Part shown: piece by piece, positions 1 through 6,050 of the stretch | How the letters are laid out: every line of letters starts with the position of its first letter | How positions within the stretch are numbered: the stretch's first letter is position 1 | NCBI GenBank assembly: GCA_050122535.1 | Contig: JASFIT010000227.1 | Span: 1 to 7,536, forward strand | Reading direction: 5' to 3' | DNA: 7,536 nucleotides | DNA from: JASFEQ01 sp050122535 | Lineage (GTDB): Bacteria; Desulfobacterota; DSM-4660; Desulfatiglandales; HGW-15 | Translations under genes and position numbers: made by a program | The notes under the pieces: generated by a model | Seen by the model: the letters and a program-made list of their open reading frames with translations, nothing else | Databases searched by the model: none | What the model was told of the DNA's origin: nothing

Positions 1-493
1 CGCTACCGCCGATGAGGATACCCGCCAAAAGCCCCGCCAGCGTGGCCCATCCAAGATTCTTGCTCTGTTCCATACGATGTGCCAGATGCCTCGCCGTAAC
101 GTGCGCAATTTCATGACACATCACAGCGGCCAACTCATCAATGTTATCCATCTCATTGATGAGACCGGAGAACACGAAGATGTGACCCCCTGGACCCGCA
201 AAGGCGTTCAAGTCATAATCTTTGACCAGATAGAAATGGAATGGGAAATACCTAATTTCAAGAGGCCTCAACAGATAGTGACCCAGAGCACTAATGTATT
301 GCTGGGCATAGTCGTCATCCACAAAATCTAAAATCTGCCTTATCTGGATGAGAAATTTTTCGCCCATTATTCTCTCTTCCTCTGCTGACAAGGCAAAAGC
401 TTTGGATGCGCCCAGGTACGGTTGAAAACACAAGTGGAGTGATAGGGCGAAAATAATAATCAATTTAGGAAGACTTCTGTCTGCTATCCTCAT
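1..493 (-). CDS. M48-family exported zinc metalloprotease, N-terminal part (runs off window)
   Basis: The 164 residues visible begin with a signal-peptide-like segment: basic MRIADRSLPK, a hydrophobic stretch at about residues 11-28, and a possible AFA cleavage site at 32-34. No lipobox is evident. The M48 peptidase domain follows, with NAFAGPGG at 96-103 and the zinc-binding HEIAH motif at 127-131, where E128 is the expected catalytic base. A hydrophobic glycine-rich helix runs from about 146 to the window edge. The third zinc ligand would lie beyond the window. In the family, BepA/YfgC-type members act in the periplasm on outer-membrane protein assembly, often with C-terminal TPRs; whether TPRs are present cannot be seen. 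I chose the ATG at 491-493 because only this start includes the signal peptide; a GAGG lies about 10 nt upstream. The start sits 29 bp inside rsfS, so coupled translation is likely. The family call is firm, the exact role is not. Confidence 0.9.
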   Translation of the reverse strand, partial: MRIADRSLPKLIIIFALSLHLCFQPYLGASKAFALSAEEERIMGEKFLIQIRQILDFVDDDYAQQYISALGHYLLRPLEIRYFPFHFYLVKDYDLNAFAGPGGHIFVFSGLINEMDNIDELAAVMCHEIAHVTARHLAHRMEQSKNLGWATLAGLLAGILIGGS

Positions 494-830
494 CTAACTC
501 TATCCTCGGGGCCTCTATCCAGAGGCCTTCCAGATCATAGAATTCTCTGACTGGTTGGTAGAATATATGGATCACCACATCACCATAATCCAACAACACC
601 CAATTCCCTTCTTGCTCTCCCTCTAAACCATGGGTCCTAAAGCTCTCCTCACGCATCCTTTTTGTCAAATGCCGTGTAATTGCCTGCACCTGTCGGATGG
701 AGTTCCCGCTTGCGATGAGAAAATAATCCGTTATGGATGTGAGTTTTGCAACTTCGAACAGAACTGGATCAACAGCCTTTCGCTCCTTTATGATGCTAAG
801 ACACAGGCGTGCCTTATCGAGGGCATTCAT
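465..830 (-). CDS. rsfS: Ribosome-silencing factor RsfS (Iojap/DUF143 family)
   Basis: This is a 121-residue protein of normal length for the family. Conserved blocks are visible in order: TDYFLIASGNS at 34-44, the RQVQAI helix at 46-51, and GNWVLLDYGDVVIHIF at 75-90, followed by VREFYDLEGLW at 94-104. RsfS binds ribosomal protein uL14 on the large subunit, blocks joining with the 30S subunit, and reduces translation during starvation or stationary phase. That role is family knowledge. The gene overlaps the end of nadD by 17 bp and contains the start of the downstream M48 protease gene. The nadD-rsfS pair is very common in bacteria and supports the call. The ribosome-binding site is modest (AGGA close to the ATG, AAGGGG further up), which fits coupling to nadD translation. 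The last 15 or so residues are acidic and polar and probably disordered. Confidence 0.95.
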   Translation of the reverse strand: MNALDKARLCLSIIKERKAVDPVLFEVAKLTSITDYFLIASGNSIRQVQAITRHLTKRMREESFRTHGLEGEQEGNWVLLDYGDVVIHIFYQPVREFYDLEGLWIEAPRIELDEDSRQKSS

Positions 831-1473
831 CAGTCCTATATAACCCCTTTTCCATAAGATAGGCCCTAACGGGTTCCGGGATCAAAAAACGAATCGTCTT
901 CCCTGACGCGACCAGTTCCCTTATCTGAGTGGATGATATGTCCATTAGGGTGGCCTCTTTGTATATCAGCACATTGCCTGAGGGATGGACAAAGGTGTGC
1001 TCTTTGTCCGATCTGTCGAAACCCACGTCCAGGGATAGAAGAAAGGGCTCCAATTCCTCGGATTGACTTCTCGGCCTGTTAATGACCACAAAGTTTGCAT
1101 AATCGAAGAGCCTTTCATATTCCTTCCAAGTCTTAATCTCCAGAAAGGCATCCACGCCAAGTATGAAGAAAAGGATAGGGCTCGGTTTAAAAATCTGATG
1201 AAACTCTCTGAGGGTTTCTATGGAGTAGGAAAGTCCCTGACGACGCCCTTCCAGATCCAGGACCTCAAACATGGGCGATTCTTCAGCTGCCAGTTGGGTC
1301 ATGGCAAGCCGTTGGTGAAAGGGCGTTATGGGTCTTGTTTCTTTGTGAGGCGGGACTGCTGCGGGAATGAGATAGACCTTATCCAGTTCCAGTTCCTCAC
1401 CTATCTCTTCGGCAACGCGCAAATGTCCAAGATGGATAGGATCAAAAGTACCCCCAAGAATACCTAGTCTCAA
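814..1473 (-). CDS. nadD: Nicotinate-nucleotide adenylyltransferase NadD
   Basis: NadD transfers AMP from ATP to nicotinate mononucleotide to make deamido-NAD, the next-to-last step of NAD synthesis, in the cytoplasm. With the start chosen here it has 219 residues, normal for the family. The nucleotidyltransferase signature GGTFDPIHLGH is at 7-17, PPHK at 41-44, LGVDAF at 105-110, and the second ATP-binding motif SSTQIR at 180-185. The frame stays open up to a TTG at 1489-1491, but that start would place the purine-rich ribosome-binding site inside the coding sequence. I prefer the TTG at 1471-1473, which lies 9 nt after GGAGG and gives a protein beginning immediately before the nucleotide-binding strand, as in the family. 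It overlaps rsfS by 17 bp. A 142-bp repeat-containing gap separates it from proA, so it may depend on readthrough or on an unrecognised promoter. Confidence 0.93.
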   Translation of the reverse strand: MRLGILGGTFDPIHLGHLRVAEEIGEELELDKVYLIPAAVPPHKETRPITPFHQRLAMTQLAAEESPMFEVLDLEGRRQGLSYSIETLREFHQIFKPSPILFFILGVDAFLEIKTWKEYERLFDYANFVVINRPRSQSEELEPFLLSLDVGFDRSDKEHTFVHPSGNVLIYKEATLMDISSTQIRELVASGKTIRFLIPEPVRAYLMEKGLYRTDECPR

Positions 1474-1482
1474 CTGTCTCCC

Positions 1483-1487
1483 CCTCC
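1483..1487 (-). promoter_or_regulatory. Shine-Dalgarno site that decides the nadD start
   Basis: GGAGG within CGGAGGGGGAGA on the minus strand stands 9 nt before the TTG at 1471-1473. It favours that codon over the in-frame TTG at 1489-1491. An ATG at 1494-1496 is out of frame. Confidence 0.7.
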
Positions 1488-1514
1488 GCAACTCATAACA
1501 ATGCCGCTATCCCT

Positions 1515-1603
1515 GGAGTATTGGAGTAATGCATTTAGATAAGAAGTCAAATTAGATTCTTTAATGCTCCCTATGTTCCAATACTCCATTACTCCAACAC
1601 TCC
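1515..1603. repeat. Imperfect inverted repeat in the proA-nadD gap
   Basis: The arm GGAGTATTGGAGTAATG at 1515-1531 is complementary, with one mismatch (1598), to CATTACTCCAACACTCC at 1587-1603. About 55 bp of AT-rich sequence lies between the arms. The first 11 bases of the arm also match the adjacent TCCAATACTCC at 1577-1587 perfectly, so two alternative pairings exist. There is no U-run after the structure on the minus strand, so it does not look like an intrinsic terminator. Confidence 0.7.
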
Positions 1604-1612
1604 ATTACTCCA
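1581..1612. repeat. Two-copy 16-bp tandem repeat (ATACTCCATTACTCCA)
   Basis: ATACTCCATTACTCCA at 1581-1596 is followed directly by ACACTCCATTACTCCA at 1597-1612, one substitution apart. Each copy is itself two roughly 8-bp units ending in ACTCC, and a partial unit ATCC follows at 1613-1616, touching the proA stop codon. It belongs to the same TACTCC-rich element as the inverted repeat. Confidence 0.75.
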
Positions 1613-1615
1613 ATC

Positions 1616-2872
1616 CTATTCTCTTACCTGTCCGTCCCCGTAAACCAAAAATTTTGTTGTGGTCAATTCCTCCAAGCCCATTGGCCCAAAGGCATGAAGT
1701 TTGGATGTGTTGATGCCGATCTCAGCACCTAACCCCAGCTGGTACCCGTCGTTGAAACGGGTGGAGGCATTGACCAAAACCACTGAAGAGTCAACCTCTG
1801 CTAGAAAGCGTTGAGATCTCTTGTAGTCTTTGGTAATGATGGCCTCCGTATGATTGGAACCATATTTCTCAATGTGATCGAGGGCCTCGTCCATGCTTGA
1901 GACGATCTTAACTGAAACGATAAGATCCAGGAACTCTGCAGGCCAGTCCGATTCCACAACCGCCTGACTTCCAGGGACTAAGGCTGAGGTCTTTGGACAT
2001 CCTCTTATCTCCACGCCTGCATCCTGAAGTCGTTTTGCCATGGGTGGGAGAAAATCGTCTGCAATTCGTTCGTGTACAAGCATGGTTTCCATGGCATTAC
2101 ATACCCCAGGCCGTTGAACCTTTGCATTAAAGCAAACCTCTGATGCAGTTTCCAGATCGGCAAACTCGTCCACATAGATATGACACACACCTTTATAATG
2201 TTTCAGTACAGGAATACGCGAGTGCTCTGTGACAAAGCGGATAAGGCCTTCTCCTCCCCTTGGGATGATGATATCCACATCATCTTCCAGGCTCAAGAGG
2301 ATACCCACCGCCTCCCTCTCTGTGGTAGGAACAACCTGAATCGACTTTTGAGGTAGGCCCACCTCCTCCAATGCTTCCCGCAGAATGTCCGCTAGGATCA
2401 GGTTAGAATGTATGGCCTCGGAGCCCCCTTTGAGAATAACGGCATTTCCGGACTTTAAACAAAGCCCCGCTGCGTCTACGGTCACATTGGGCCGCGATTC
2501 ATAAATGAAGCCAATAACACCCAAAGGTATCCGCACCCGGCCCACCACTAACCCATTGGGCCTTTTCCACATGCCGGTCACTTCACCCACCGGATCCGGT
2601 AAGGCCGCCACCTCCCTCAATCCCTCTGCCATGGATTCTATAATTTTACCACTCAGGGTCAGACGATCTATCATGGCTGAGCTGATTCCCTTCTCCCTTG
2701 CCAACTGGAGATCCCTTTTATTCTCTTTTTGTATATTCTTTTTTCTCTCGCCCAATCTAACTGCCATAAGGGTAAGGGCGGCATCCTTGTCTTCCCTCCC
2801 CACTTTTCTCAGGGCGCTTGAGGCAGCCTTCGCATCTTTGGCCATCTTTTCAATCATACTCTGAACTGACAT
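1616..2872 (-). CDS. proA: Glutamate-5-semialdehyde dehydrogenase (gamma-glutamyl phosphate reductase) ProA
   Basis: ProA reduces gamma-glutamyl phosphate with NADPH to glutamate-5-semialdehyde, the second step of proline synthesis, which then cyclises spontaneously. The 418-residue length is standard. Visible landmarks are the cofactor-side block GVIGFIYESRPNVTVDAA at 118-135, LKSGNAVILKGG at 139-150, IPRGGEGL at 203-210, and the active-site segment KVQRPGVCNAMET at 251-263 with catalytic Cys258. The C-terminal part carries RFNDGYQLGLGAEIGIST-like sequence (here GINTS) and HAFGPMGLEELTT at 393-405. The ATG start is preceded by GAGGG at about 10 nt. The start overlaps the end of proB by 19 bp, so the two proline enzymes are probably made together by translational coupling. 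In the family ProA works with ProB to handle the labile phosphate intermediate. Confidence 0.97.
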   Translation of the reverse strand: MSVQSMIEKMAKDAKAASSALRKVGREDKDAALTLMAVRLGERKKNIQKENKRDLQLAREKGISSAMIDRLTLSGKIIESMAEGLREVAALPDPVGEVTGMWKRPNGLVVGRVRIPLGVIGFIYESRPNVTVDAAGLCLKSGNAVILKGGSEAIHSNLILADILREALEEVGLPQKSIQVVPTTEREAVGILLSLEDDVDIIIPRGGEGLIRFVTEHSRIPVLKHYKGVCHIYVDEFADLETASEVCFNAKVQRPGVCNAMETMLVHERIADDFLPPMAKRLQDAGVEIRGCPKTSALVPGSQAVVESDWPAEFLDLIVSVKIVSSMDEALDHIEKYGSNHTEAIITKDYKRSQRFLAEVDSSVVLVNASTRFNDGYQLGLGAEIGINTSKLHAFGPMGLEELTTTKFLVYGDGQVRE

Positions 2873-4044
2873 ACATCAATTCCCTCTTCCATGTCACCGG
2901 TAAGTACCAAGTTATCCCGATGAATAACTTCATCGTCATGTTTGAAACCCAGTTGAGACTCTATTTCCTTACTCTTCAAACCCATGATCTTTTCTATATC
3001 GCCCGAATCATAGTTGACCATTCCCACAGCCAACACTCTTTCATCTCCATTGAGCAACACGACAGAATCCCCCAAGCTAAATCTGCCCCTCACCGCCTTG
3101 ATGCCCGATGGAAGAAGGCTTTTTCCCTTCTGCAAAATGGCTGTCTCTGCGCCTTGGTCAACGAGGATCTCCCCCTTCGGGGACCTGGTAAAAGCGATCC
3201 AGTGTTTCCTGCTGCACAGGGCCACATCCCTTGGCATGAAGAGGGTTCCCTCTTCCTTGCCCTTGAATATGTTCTTAAGGATGCCCCGCTTGAGACCATT
3301 CGCGATGATCGTTGGAGCACCCGCCATGGCCACTTTTTGTGCCGCTTTGATCTTGGCCGCCATTCCACCGGTACCCAAGAACCCTGGGATTGAACTGGCG
3401 TACCTCATTACCTCTTTGTTCACCTTTTCCACAATACCTATACGACAGGCATCCTTGTGGCTACGGGGATCTTTGTCAAAAAGACCATCAATATCCGTCA
3501 GGTTGATAAGGAGTTGAGAATCAGTGAGATTGGTGACCATAGCGCTCAGGTTGTCATTGTCGCCAAATTTGATTTCATCCACCACGACCGTATCATTCTC
3601 ATTGATGATGGGAACGATCTTCCAGGACAATAGCGTAAATAGGGTATTTCTTGCATTTAGATAGCGTCTCCTGTGGTGGAGGTCGTCTCTTGTAATGAGA
3701 ACCTGCGCAACCCTCTGCCCGTGGCGACCAAAGGCCTTCTCATAAACCATCATAAGCGTGCTCTGACCTATAGCGGCAACGGCCTGCTGGTGAGATATGG
3801 AATCTGGCCTTTTGGGCAGACCCATCTTTTTCAAACCCGATGCAATAGCGCCCGAAGAGACCAGGATGACCTCTATTCCCTTCTTGTTGAGACCACACAC
3901 ATCATTGGTCAGGTCGTTAATGACGCGTTTGTTCAAGCCATCGCTGGTGGTGAGAACCCCGCTGCCCACCTTGACCACCACCCTCTTCACAGGCCTCAAG
4001 AGCTCAAGCCTGGATATCCTTTTTTCCCGGCCTTCCTTGTCCAT
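2854..4044 (-). CDS. proB: Glutamate 5-kinase ProB with C-terminal PUA domain
   Basis: ProB phosphorylates L-glutamate to gamma-glutamyl phosphate and is normally the proline-feedback-inhibited step. With the start chosen here it has 396 residues. The amino-acid-kinase domain shows VVKVGSG at about 23-29, LVSSGAIASG at 61-70, NENDTV at 148-153, FGDNDNLSA at 160-168, and GTGGMAAKI at 224-232. A PUA domain follows from about residue 280 (GEILVDQGA...) to the end, including EVIHRDNLVL; such two-domain ProB proteins are common. The frame is open up to a TTG at 4060-4062, but the ATG at 4042-4044 has an AAGGA site 9 nt upstream and is preferred. It overlaps obg by 41 bp upstream and proA by 19 bp downstream, which points to tight co-expression. 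Feedback sensitivity cannot be judged from sequence inspection. Confidence 0.95.
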   Translation of the reverse strand: MDKEGREKRISRLELLRPVKRVVVKVGSGVLTTSDGLNKRVINDLTNDVCGLNKKGIEVILVSSGAIASGLKKMGLPKRPDSISHQQAVAAIGQSTLMMVYEKAFGRHGQRVAQVLITRDDLHHRRRYLNARNTLFTLLSWKIVPIINENDTVVVDEIKFGDNDNLSAMVTNLTDSQLLINLTDIDGLFDKDPRSHKDACRIGIVEKVNKEVMRYASSIPGFLGTGGMAAKIKAAQKVAMAGAPTIIANGLKRGILKNIFKGKEEGTLFMPRDVALCSRKHWIAFTRSPKGEILVDQGAETAILQKGKSLLPSGIKAVRGRFSLGDSVVLLNGDERVLAVGMVNYDSGDIEKIMGLKSKEIESQLGFKHDDEVIHRDNLVLTGDMEEGIDVCQFRV

Positions 4045-5041
4045 GATGGAATTTCCTTGCAAGGACCTGTTTCACTTCATCAAGGCCTTCGCCCGTTAAC
4101 GCGGAAATGGGCAATGCGTCTATCCCCATCTCCTCAAAGGCCCTTCTGATGCTTTCAATAGTCCTGTGTTCAGGTGAATGGATATCTATCTTGTTAATCA
4201 GGACCATCTGGTCCTTCTGCATCAGGCTTGAATCGAATTTCTCTAATTCATTCTTTAAACTGAAAAAATCCTCTAAGAGGTGGTCATCAGGAACATAGGT
4301 TATATCAATCAAATGAAGTAAGAGCCTTGTCCTCTCGATGTGCCTGAGAAACCGATGTCCCAGGCCGCGTCCCTCACTCGCTCCCTCTATCAAACCGGGG
4401 ATATCTGCCATGGTAAGGGTACTCTCATCATCAAAGACAAGAACCCCTAAGTTTGGGACAAGGGTTGTAAAAGGATAGCTGTCGATCCGAGGACGGGCCT
4501 TGGTAAGACGCGAGAGCAGTGTGGATTTGCCAGCGTTAGGCAATCCGATAAGCCCTATGTCGGCAAGATACTTAAGGGAAAGTTTGATTGTCCTTTTTTG
4601 CCCGGGAAGGCCGGGCTGGGCAATTCGGGGTGCCCTGTTGGTTGGAGTGGCAAAATGCTGGTTGCCTTTGCCGCCTTTTCCTCCTGGAATAACAAATACT
4701 TCTTGATCTTCCTGGATCAGGTCGGCGAGCAACTCACCCGATTCATGATCGTATATGATTGTCCCTAAAGGAACCTCTAAAACAACGTCTTTGCCGTCTT
4801 TCCCTGTCTGGTCCTTCCCTCTCCCAGGTCTTCCATTTTGGGCCTTATAATGTTTTCTCAGGCTGTAGTCGGTCAACGTATGGAGTCTGTTGCTGGCCCT
4901 TATAATGACATTTCCCCCGTTCCCTCCATCGCCTCCATCAGGCCCGCCCTTAGGTATGTATTTCTCCCTCCGAAAACTGACACAGCCCCTTCCTCCATCT
5001 CCCGACCGCACTGATATCACAGCTTCATCTACAAAGCCCAT
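4004..5041 (-). CDS. obg: Obg-family GTPase (ribosome assembly / stress)
   Basis: Obg is an essential GTPase that associates with the 50S subunit and takes part in its late assembly and in (p)ppGpp-linked growth control. With the start chosen here it has 345 residues. The glycine-rich Obg fold spans about 1-155, with GDGGRGCVSFRREKY at 14-28 and PDGGDGGNGGNV at 34-45. The G domain carries G1 GLPNAGKST at 166-174, YPFTT (G2) at 189-193, DIPG (G3) at 213-216, NKID (G4) at 283-286 and SAL (G5) at 313-315. No OCT domain follows, as in many proteobacteria. A longer frame starts at a GTG (5075-5077), but those 12 extra residues are unlike the family; the ATG at 5039-5041 begins the usual MGFVDEA and has AGAGG just upstream. 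The rplU-rpmA-obg order is near-universal. It overlaps proB by 41 bp. Confidence 0.96.
   Translation of the reverse strand: MGFVDEAVISVRSGDGGRGCVSFRREKYIPKGGPDGGDGGNGGNVIIRASNRLHTLTDYSLRKHYKAQNGRPGRGKDQTGKDGKDVVLEVPLGTIIYDHESGELLADLIQEDQEVFVIPGGKGGKGNQHFATPTNRAPRIAQPGLPGQKRTIKLSLKYLADIGLIGLPNAGKSTLLSRLTKARPRIDSYPFTTLVPNLGVLVFDDESTLTMADIPGLIEGASEGRGLGHRFLRHIERTRLLLHLIDITYVPDDHLLEDFFSLKNELEKFDSSLMQKDQMVLINKIDIHSPEHRTIESIRRAFEEMGIDALPISALTGEGLDEVKQVLARKFHHGQGRPGKKDIQA
4054..4058 (-). promoter_or_regulatory. Shine-Dalgarno site that decides the proB start
   Basis: AAGGA on the minus strand lies 9 nt before the ATG at 4042-4044 and inside the obg coding region. It overlaps the alternative upstream TTG codon's reading region, which argues against the longer start. 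Confidence 0.65.
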
Positions 5042-5062
5042 CTCGCCTCTGAGGAGGGGATG

Positions 5063-5088
5063 AAAAACGCCACACACTTAGGTGGCGT
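5063..5088 (-). terminator. Hairpin plus U5 between rpmA and obg (possible partial terminator)
   Basis: On the minus strand ACGCCAC pairs with GTGGCGT across an 8-nt loop (CTAAGTGT), with TTTT continuing directly after the stem (5 T in a row in total). The rpmA stop codon TAA lies in the loop. The stem has only 7 bp, so it is more likely an attenuator that lowers obg-proBA transcription relative to the ribosomal proteins than a full stop. This is inference from sequence only. Confidence 0.5.
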
Positions 5089-5332
5089 GAACGCTCACCT
5101 TCTTGCGAGTTTTATCAAACCGTTCAAAGGCGACGATTCCATCGATCTTGGCAAAAAGGGTGTAGTCCCTTCCCATGCCCACATTTTCTCCAGGATGTAT
5201 CTTGGTCCCCTTTTGCCTCATGATTATGCTACCGGCCCGCACCTTTTGGCCTGAGAATCTTTTTACGCCATACCTTTTTCCAGCACTGTCCCTTCCATTT
5301 CGGGAACTGCCGCCTGCTTTCTTATGTGCCAT
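5078..5332 (-). CDS. rpmA: 50S ribosomal protein bL27
   Basis: This is an 84-residue protein of standard length. The N-terminus MAHKKAGGSSRNGRDS is the conserved bL27 tail that reaches toward the peptidyl-transferase centre. KRYGVKRFSGQ at 19-29, AGSIIMRQKGTKIHPG at 33-48 and VGMGRDYTLFA at 51-61 are also typical. It lacks the short cleavable N-terminal extension found in Firmicutes and relatives, which fits a proteobacterial-type host. The start is well supported: GAGGTGA (5339-5345) lies 6 nt upstream of the ATG. It follows rplU by 33 bp and is followed by a small hairpin with a U-run before obg. Expression is probably from the promoter upstream of rplU. Confidence 0.98.
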   Translation of the reverse strand: MAHKKAGGSSRNGRDSAGKRYGVKRFSGQKVRAGSIIMRQKGTKIHPGENVGMGRDYTLFAKIDGIVAFERFDKTRKKVSVHAT

Positions 5333-5365
5333 GGTTTCTCACCTCATATCTTTCAGGCGTTCTTT

Positions 5366-5680
5366 CTAAGCACCTTCGATGTTCTCAATCTTGACCAGGG
5401 TAAATTGCTGCCTATGACCCCGTTTTCTTCGGTAACCCTTCCTCTTCTTGTACTTGAAAACCACAATTTTCTTGTGTTTATCGTGGCGCGTGATACGCCC
5501 CACAACCTTGGCGTCCTCGAGATAGGGCTTACCCACATTTACCGTTTCACCATCAGAAGTCAAAAGCACCTTGTCAAAGGAAATGCTCTCACCCACTTCA
5601 CCAACCAGTTTTTCCACCATCACTTCATCACCCGTGGAAACTCGGTGTTGTTTACCACCAGATTCTATAACCGCGTACAT
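5366..5680 (-). CDS. rplU: 50S ribosomal protein bL21
   Basis: This is a 104-residue protein of normal length that begins MYAVIESGGKQHRV, the family signature. The C-terminal basic segment KIVVFKYKKRKGYRRKRGHRQ (about residues 70-90) binds 23S rRNA and is also diagnostic. bL21 is an early-assembling large-subunit protein. The ATG is preceded by TGGAGGA, with GGAGG about 11 nt upstream. It is the first gene of the operon that continues through rpmA, obg and proBA, and its promoter lies only about 35 bp upstream of the start codon. That leaves a short leader of roughly 25 nt, with no room for a structured L21 leader RNA downstream of the start point I infer. Confidence 0.98.
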   Translation of the reverse strand: MYAVIESGGKQHRVSTGDEVMVEKLVGEVGESISFDKVLLTSDGETVNVGKPYLEDAKVVGRITRHDKHKKIVVFKYKKRKGYRRKRGHRQQFTLVKIENIEGA

Positions 5681-5712
5681 ATCCAGTCAGTCCTCCATAA
5701 TCCAAATTTTTC

Positions 5713-5741
5713 ATTCTAAGTGACTAAAATAGCAAAGTCAA
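5713..5741 (-). promoter_or_regulatory. Sigma70-type promoter of the rplU operon
   Basis: On the minus strand the -35 box TTGACT (5736-5741) and the -10 box TAGAAT (5713-5718) are separated by exactly 17 bp. Each differs from the consensus at one position. The AT-rich stretch upstream (5742-5755) could serve as an UP-like element, as expected for a ribosomal-protein promoter. Transcription would begin near 5706. Confidence 0.75.
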
Positions 5742-5756
5742 TTCAAATTCCAATTC

Positions 5757-5882
5757 CCTGATCACCGTCAAGGCATCATCTGCGGCGTTGCCTGCGATCG
5801 CTCCTCCTTGCGGTGTATTGCTCTATACGCCTCAGTCGTCGCTCCTCGGCGCCTAGCATCTAATACCTTGGTGGTGATCAGG
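5757..5882. repeat. Large imperfect palindrome (about 126 bp) upstream of the rplU promoter
   Basis: Outer arms CCTGATCACC (5757-5766) and GGTGATCAGG (5873-5882) are perfect inverted copies. A further CAAGG/CCTTG pair lies at 5769-5773 and 5866-5870. Read as plus-strand RNA, the two intervening positions form G-U and U-G pairs, giving 17 continuous base pairs. On the minus strand they would be C-A mismatches. Inside are a GGCG/CGCC pairing (5784-5787 with 5850-5853) and a central 7-bp hairpin at 5812-5831 that also uses a G-U pair only on the plus strand. The 9-mer TCGCTCCTC occurs in both halves (about 5799-5807 and 5839-5847). No reading frame is evident. It resembles a REP/ERIC-like dispersed element, which one window cannot prove. 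Confidence 0.7.
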
Positions 5883-5957
5883 AATACTCCATAACCTGCC
5901 GATTTCAGTCTAGATACTCAATTTGGACAGCGAATTTCGCCACTCACCAAAAAGAAG

Positions 5958-6031
5958 TGCCCCCGGCGTGACTCGAACACGCGGCACCCAGATTAGGAAT
6001 CTGGTGCTCTATCCACCTGAGCTACGGGGGC
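5958..6031 (-). tRNA. tRNA-Arg (anticodon CCU)
   Basis: All four arms fold perfectly. The acceptor stem GCCCCCG/CGGGGGC has 7 bp and the D stem is GCTC/GAGC. The anticodon stem CCAGA/TCTGG encloses the loop TTCCTAA with anticodon CCT at 5995-5997, and the T stem is GCGTG/CACGC with loop TTCGAGT. The total is 74 nt with discriminator A at 5958. The 3' CCA is not encoded (CTTC follows), so it must be added by CCA-adding enzyme. The tRNA reads AGG codons. Its 5' end lies only 19 bp from the integrase stop codon. No convincing promoter is visible in that gap, so it may be transcribed from within or upstream of the integrase gene. tRNA genes of this kind are common integration targets. Confidence 0.97.
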
Positions 6032-6050
6032 ATTCTTAAATATCAATATG

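Noticed and set aside
1063..1467. Plus-strand open frame of 134 codons opposite nadD
   Set aside because: It is fully antisense to a strongly conserved gene, shows no family features and has no credible ribosome-binding site context. The same applies to other long plus-strand frames opposite proA, proB, obg and rplU (for example 2505-2864, 2818-3393, 3673-4149, 5324-5719).
1545..1550. TTGACT on the minus strand as a possible nadD promoter -35 box
   Set aside because: At 16-18 bp spacing the expected -10 positions read ACTCCA-like sequence, not TATAAT-like sequence.
5794..5801. Perfect octamer palindrome GCGATCGC (HIP1-like)
   Set aside because: It occurs once, within a larger structured repeat, and nothing else suggests a cyanobacterial host.
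5884..5893. AATACTCCAT shared with the repeat in the proA-nadD gap (1580-1589)
   Set aside because: A single 10-bp match is too short to claim a second copy of the repeat element.
5930..5957. GCGAA-T-TTCGC palindrome and T-run after the tRNA as a terminator
   Set aside because: The small palindrome lies after the T-run on the minus strand rather than before it, so the geometry is wrong for an intrinsic terminator.
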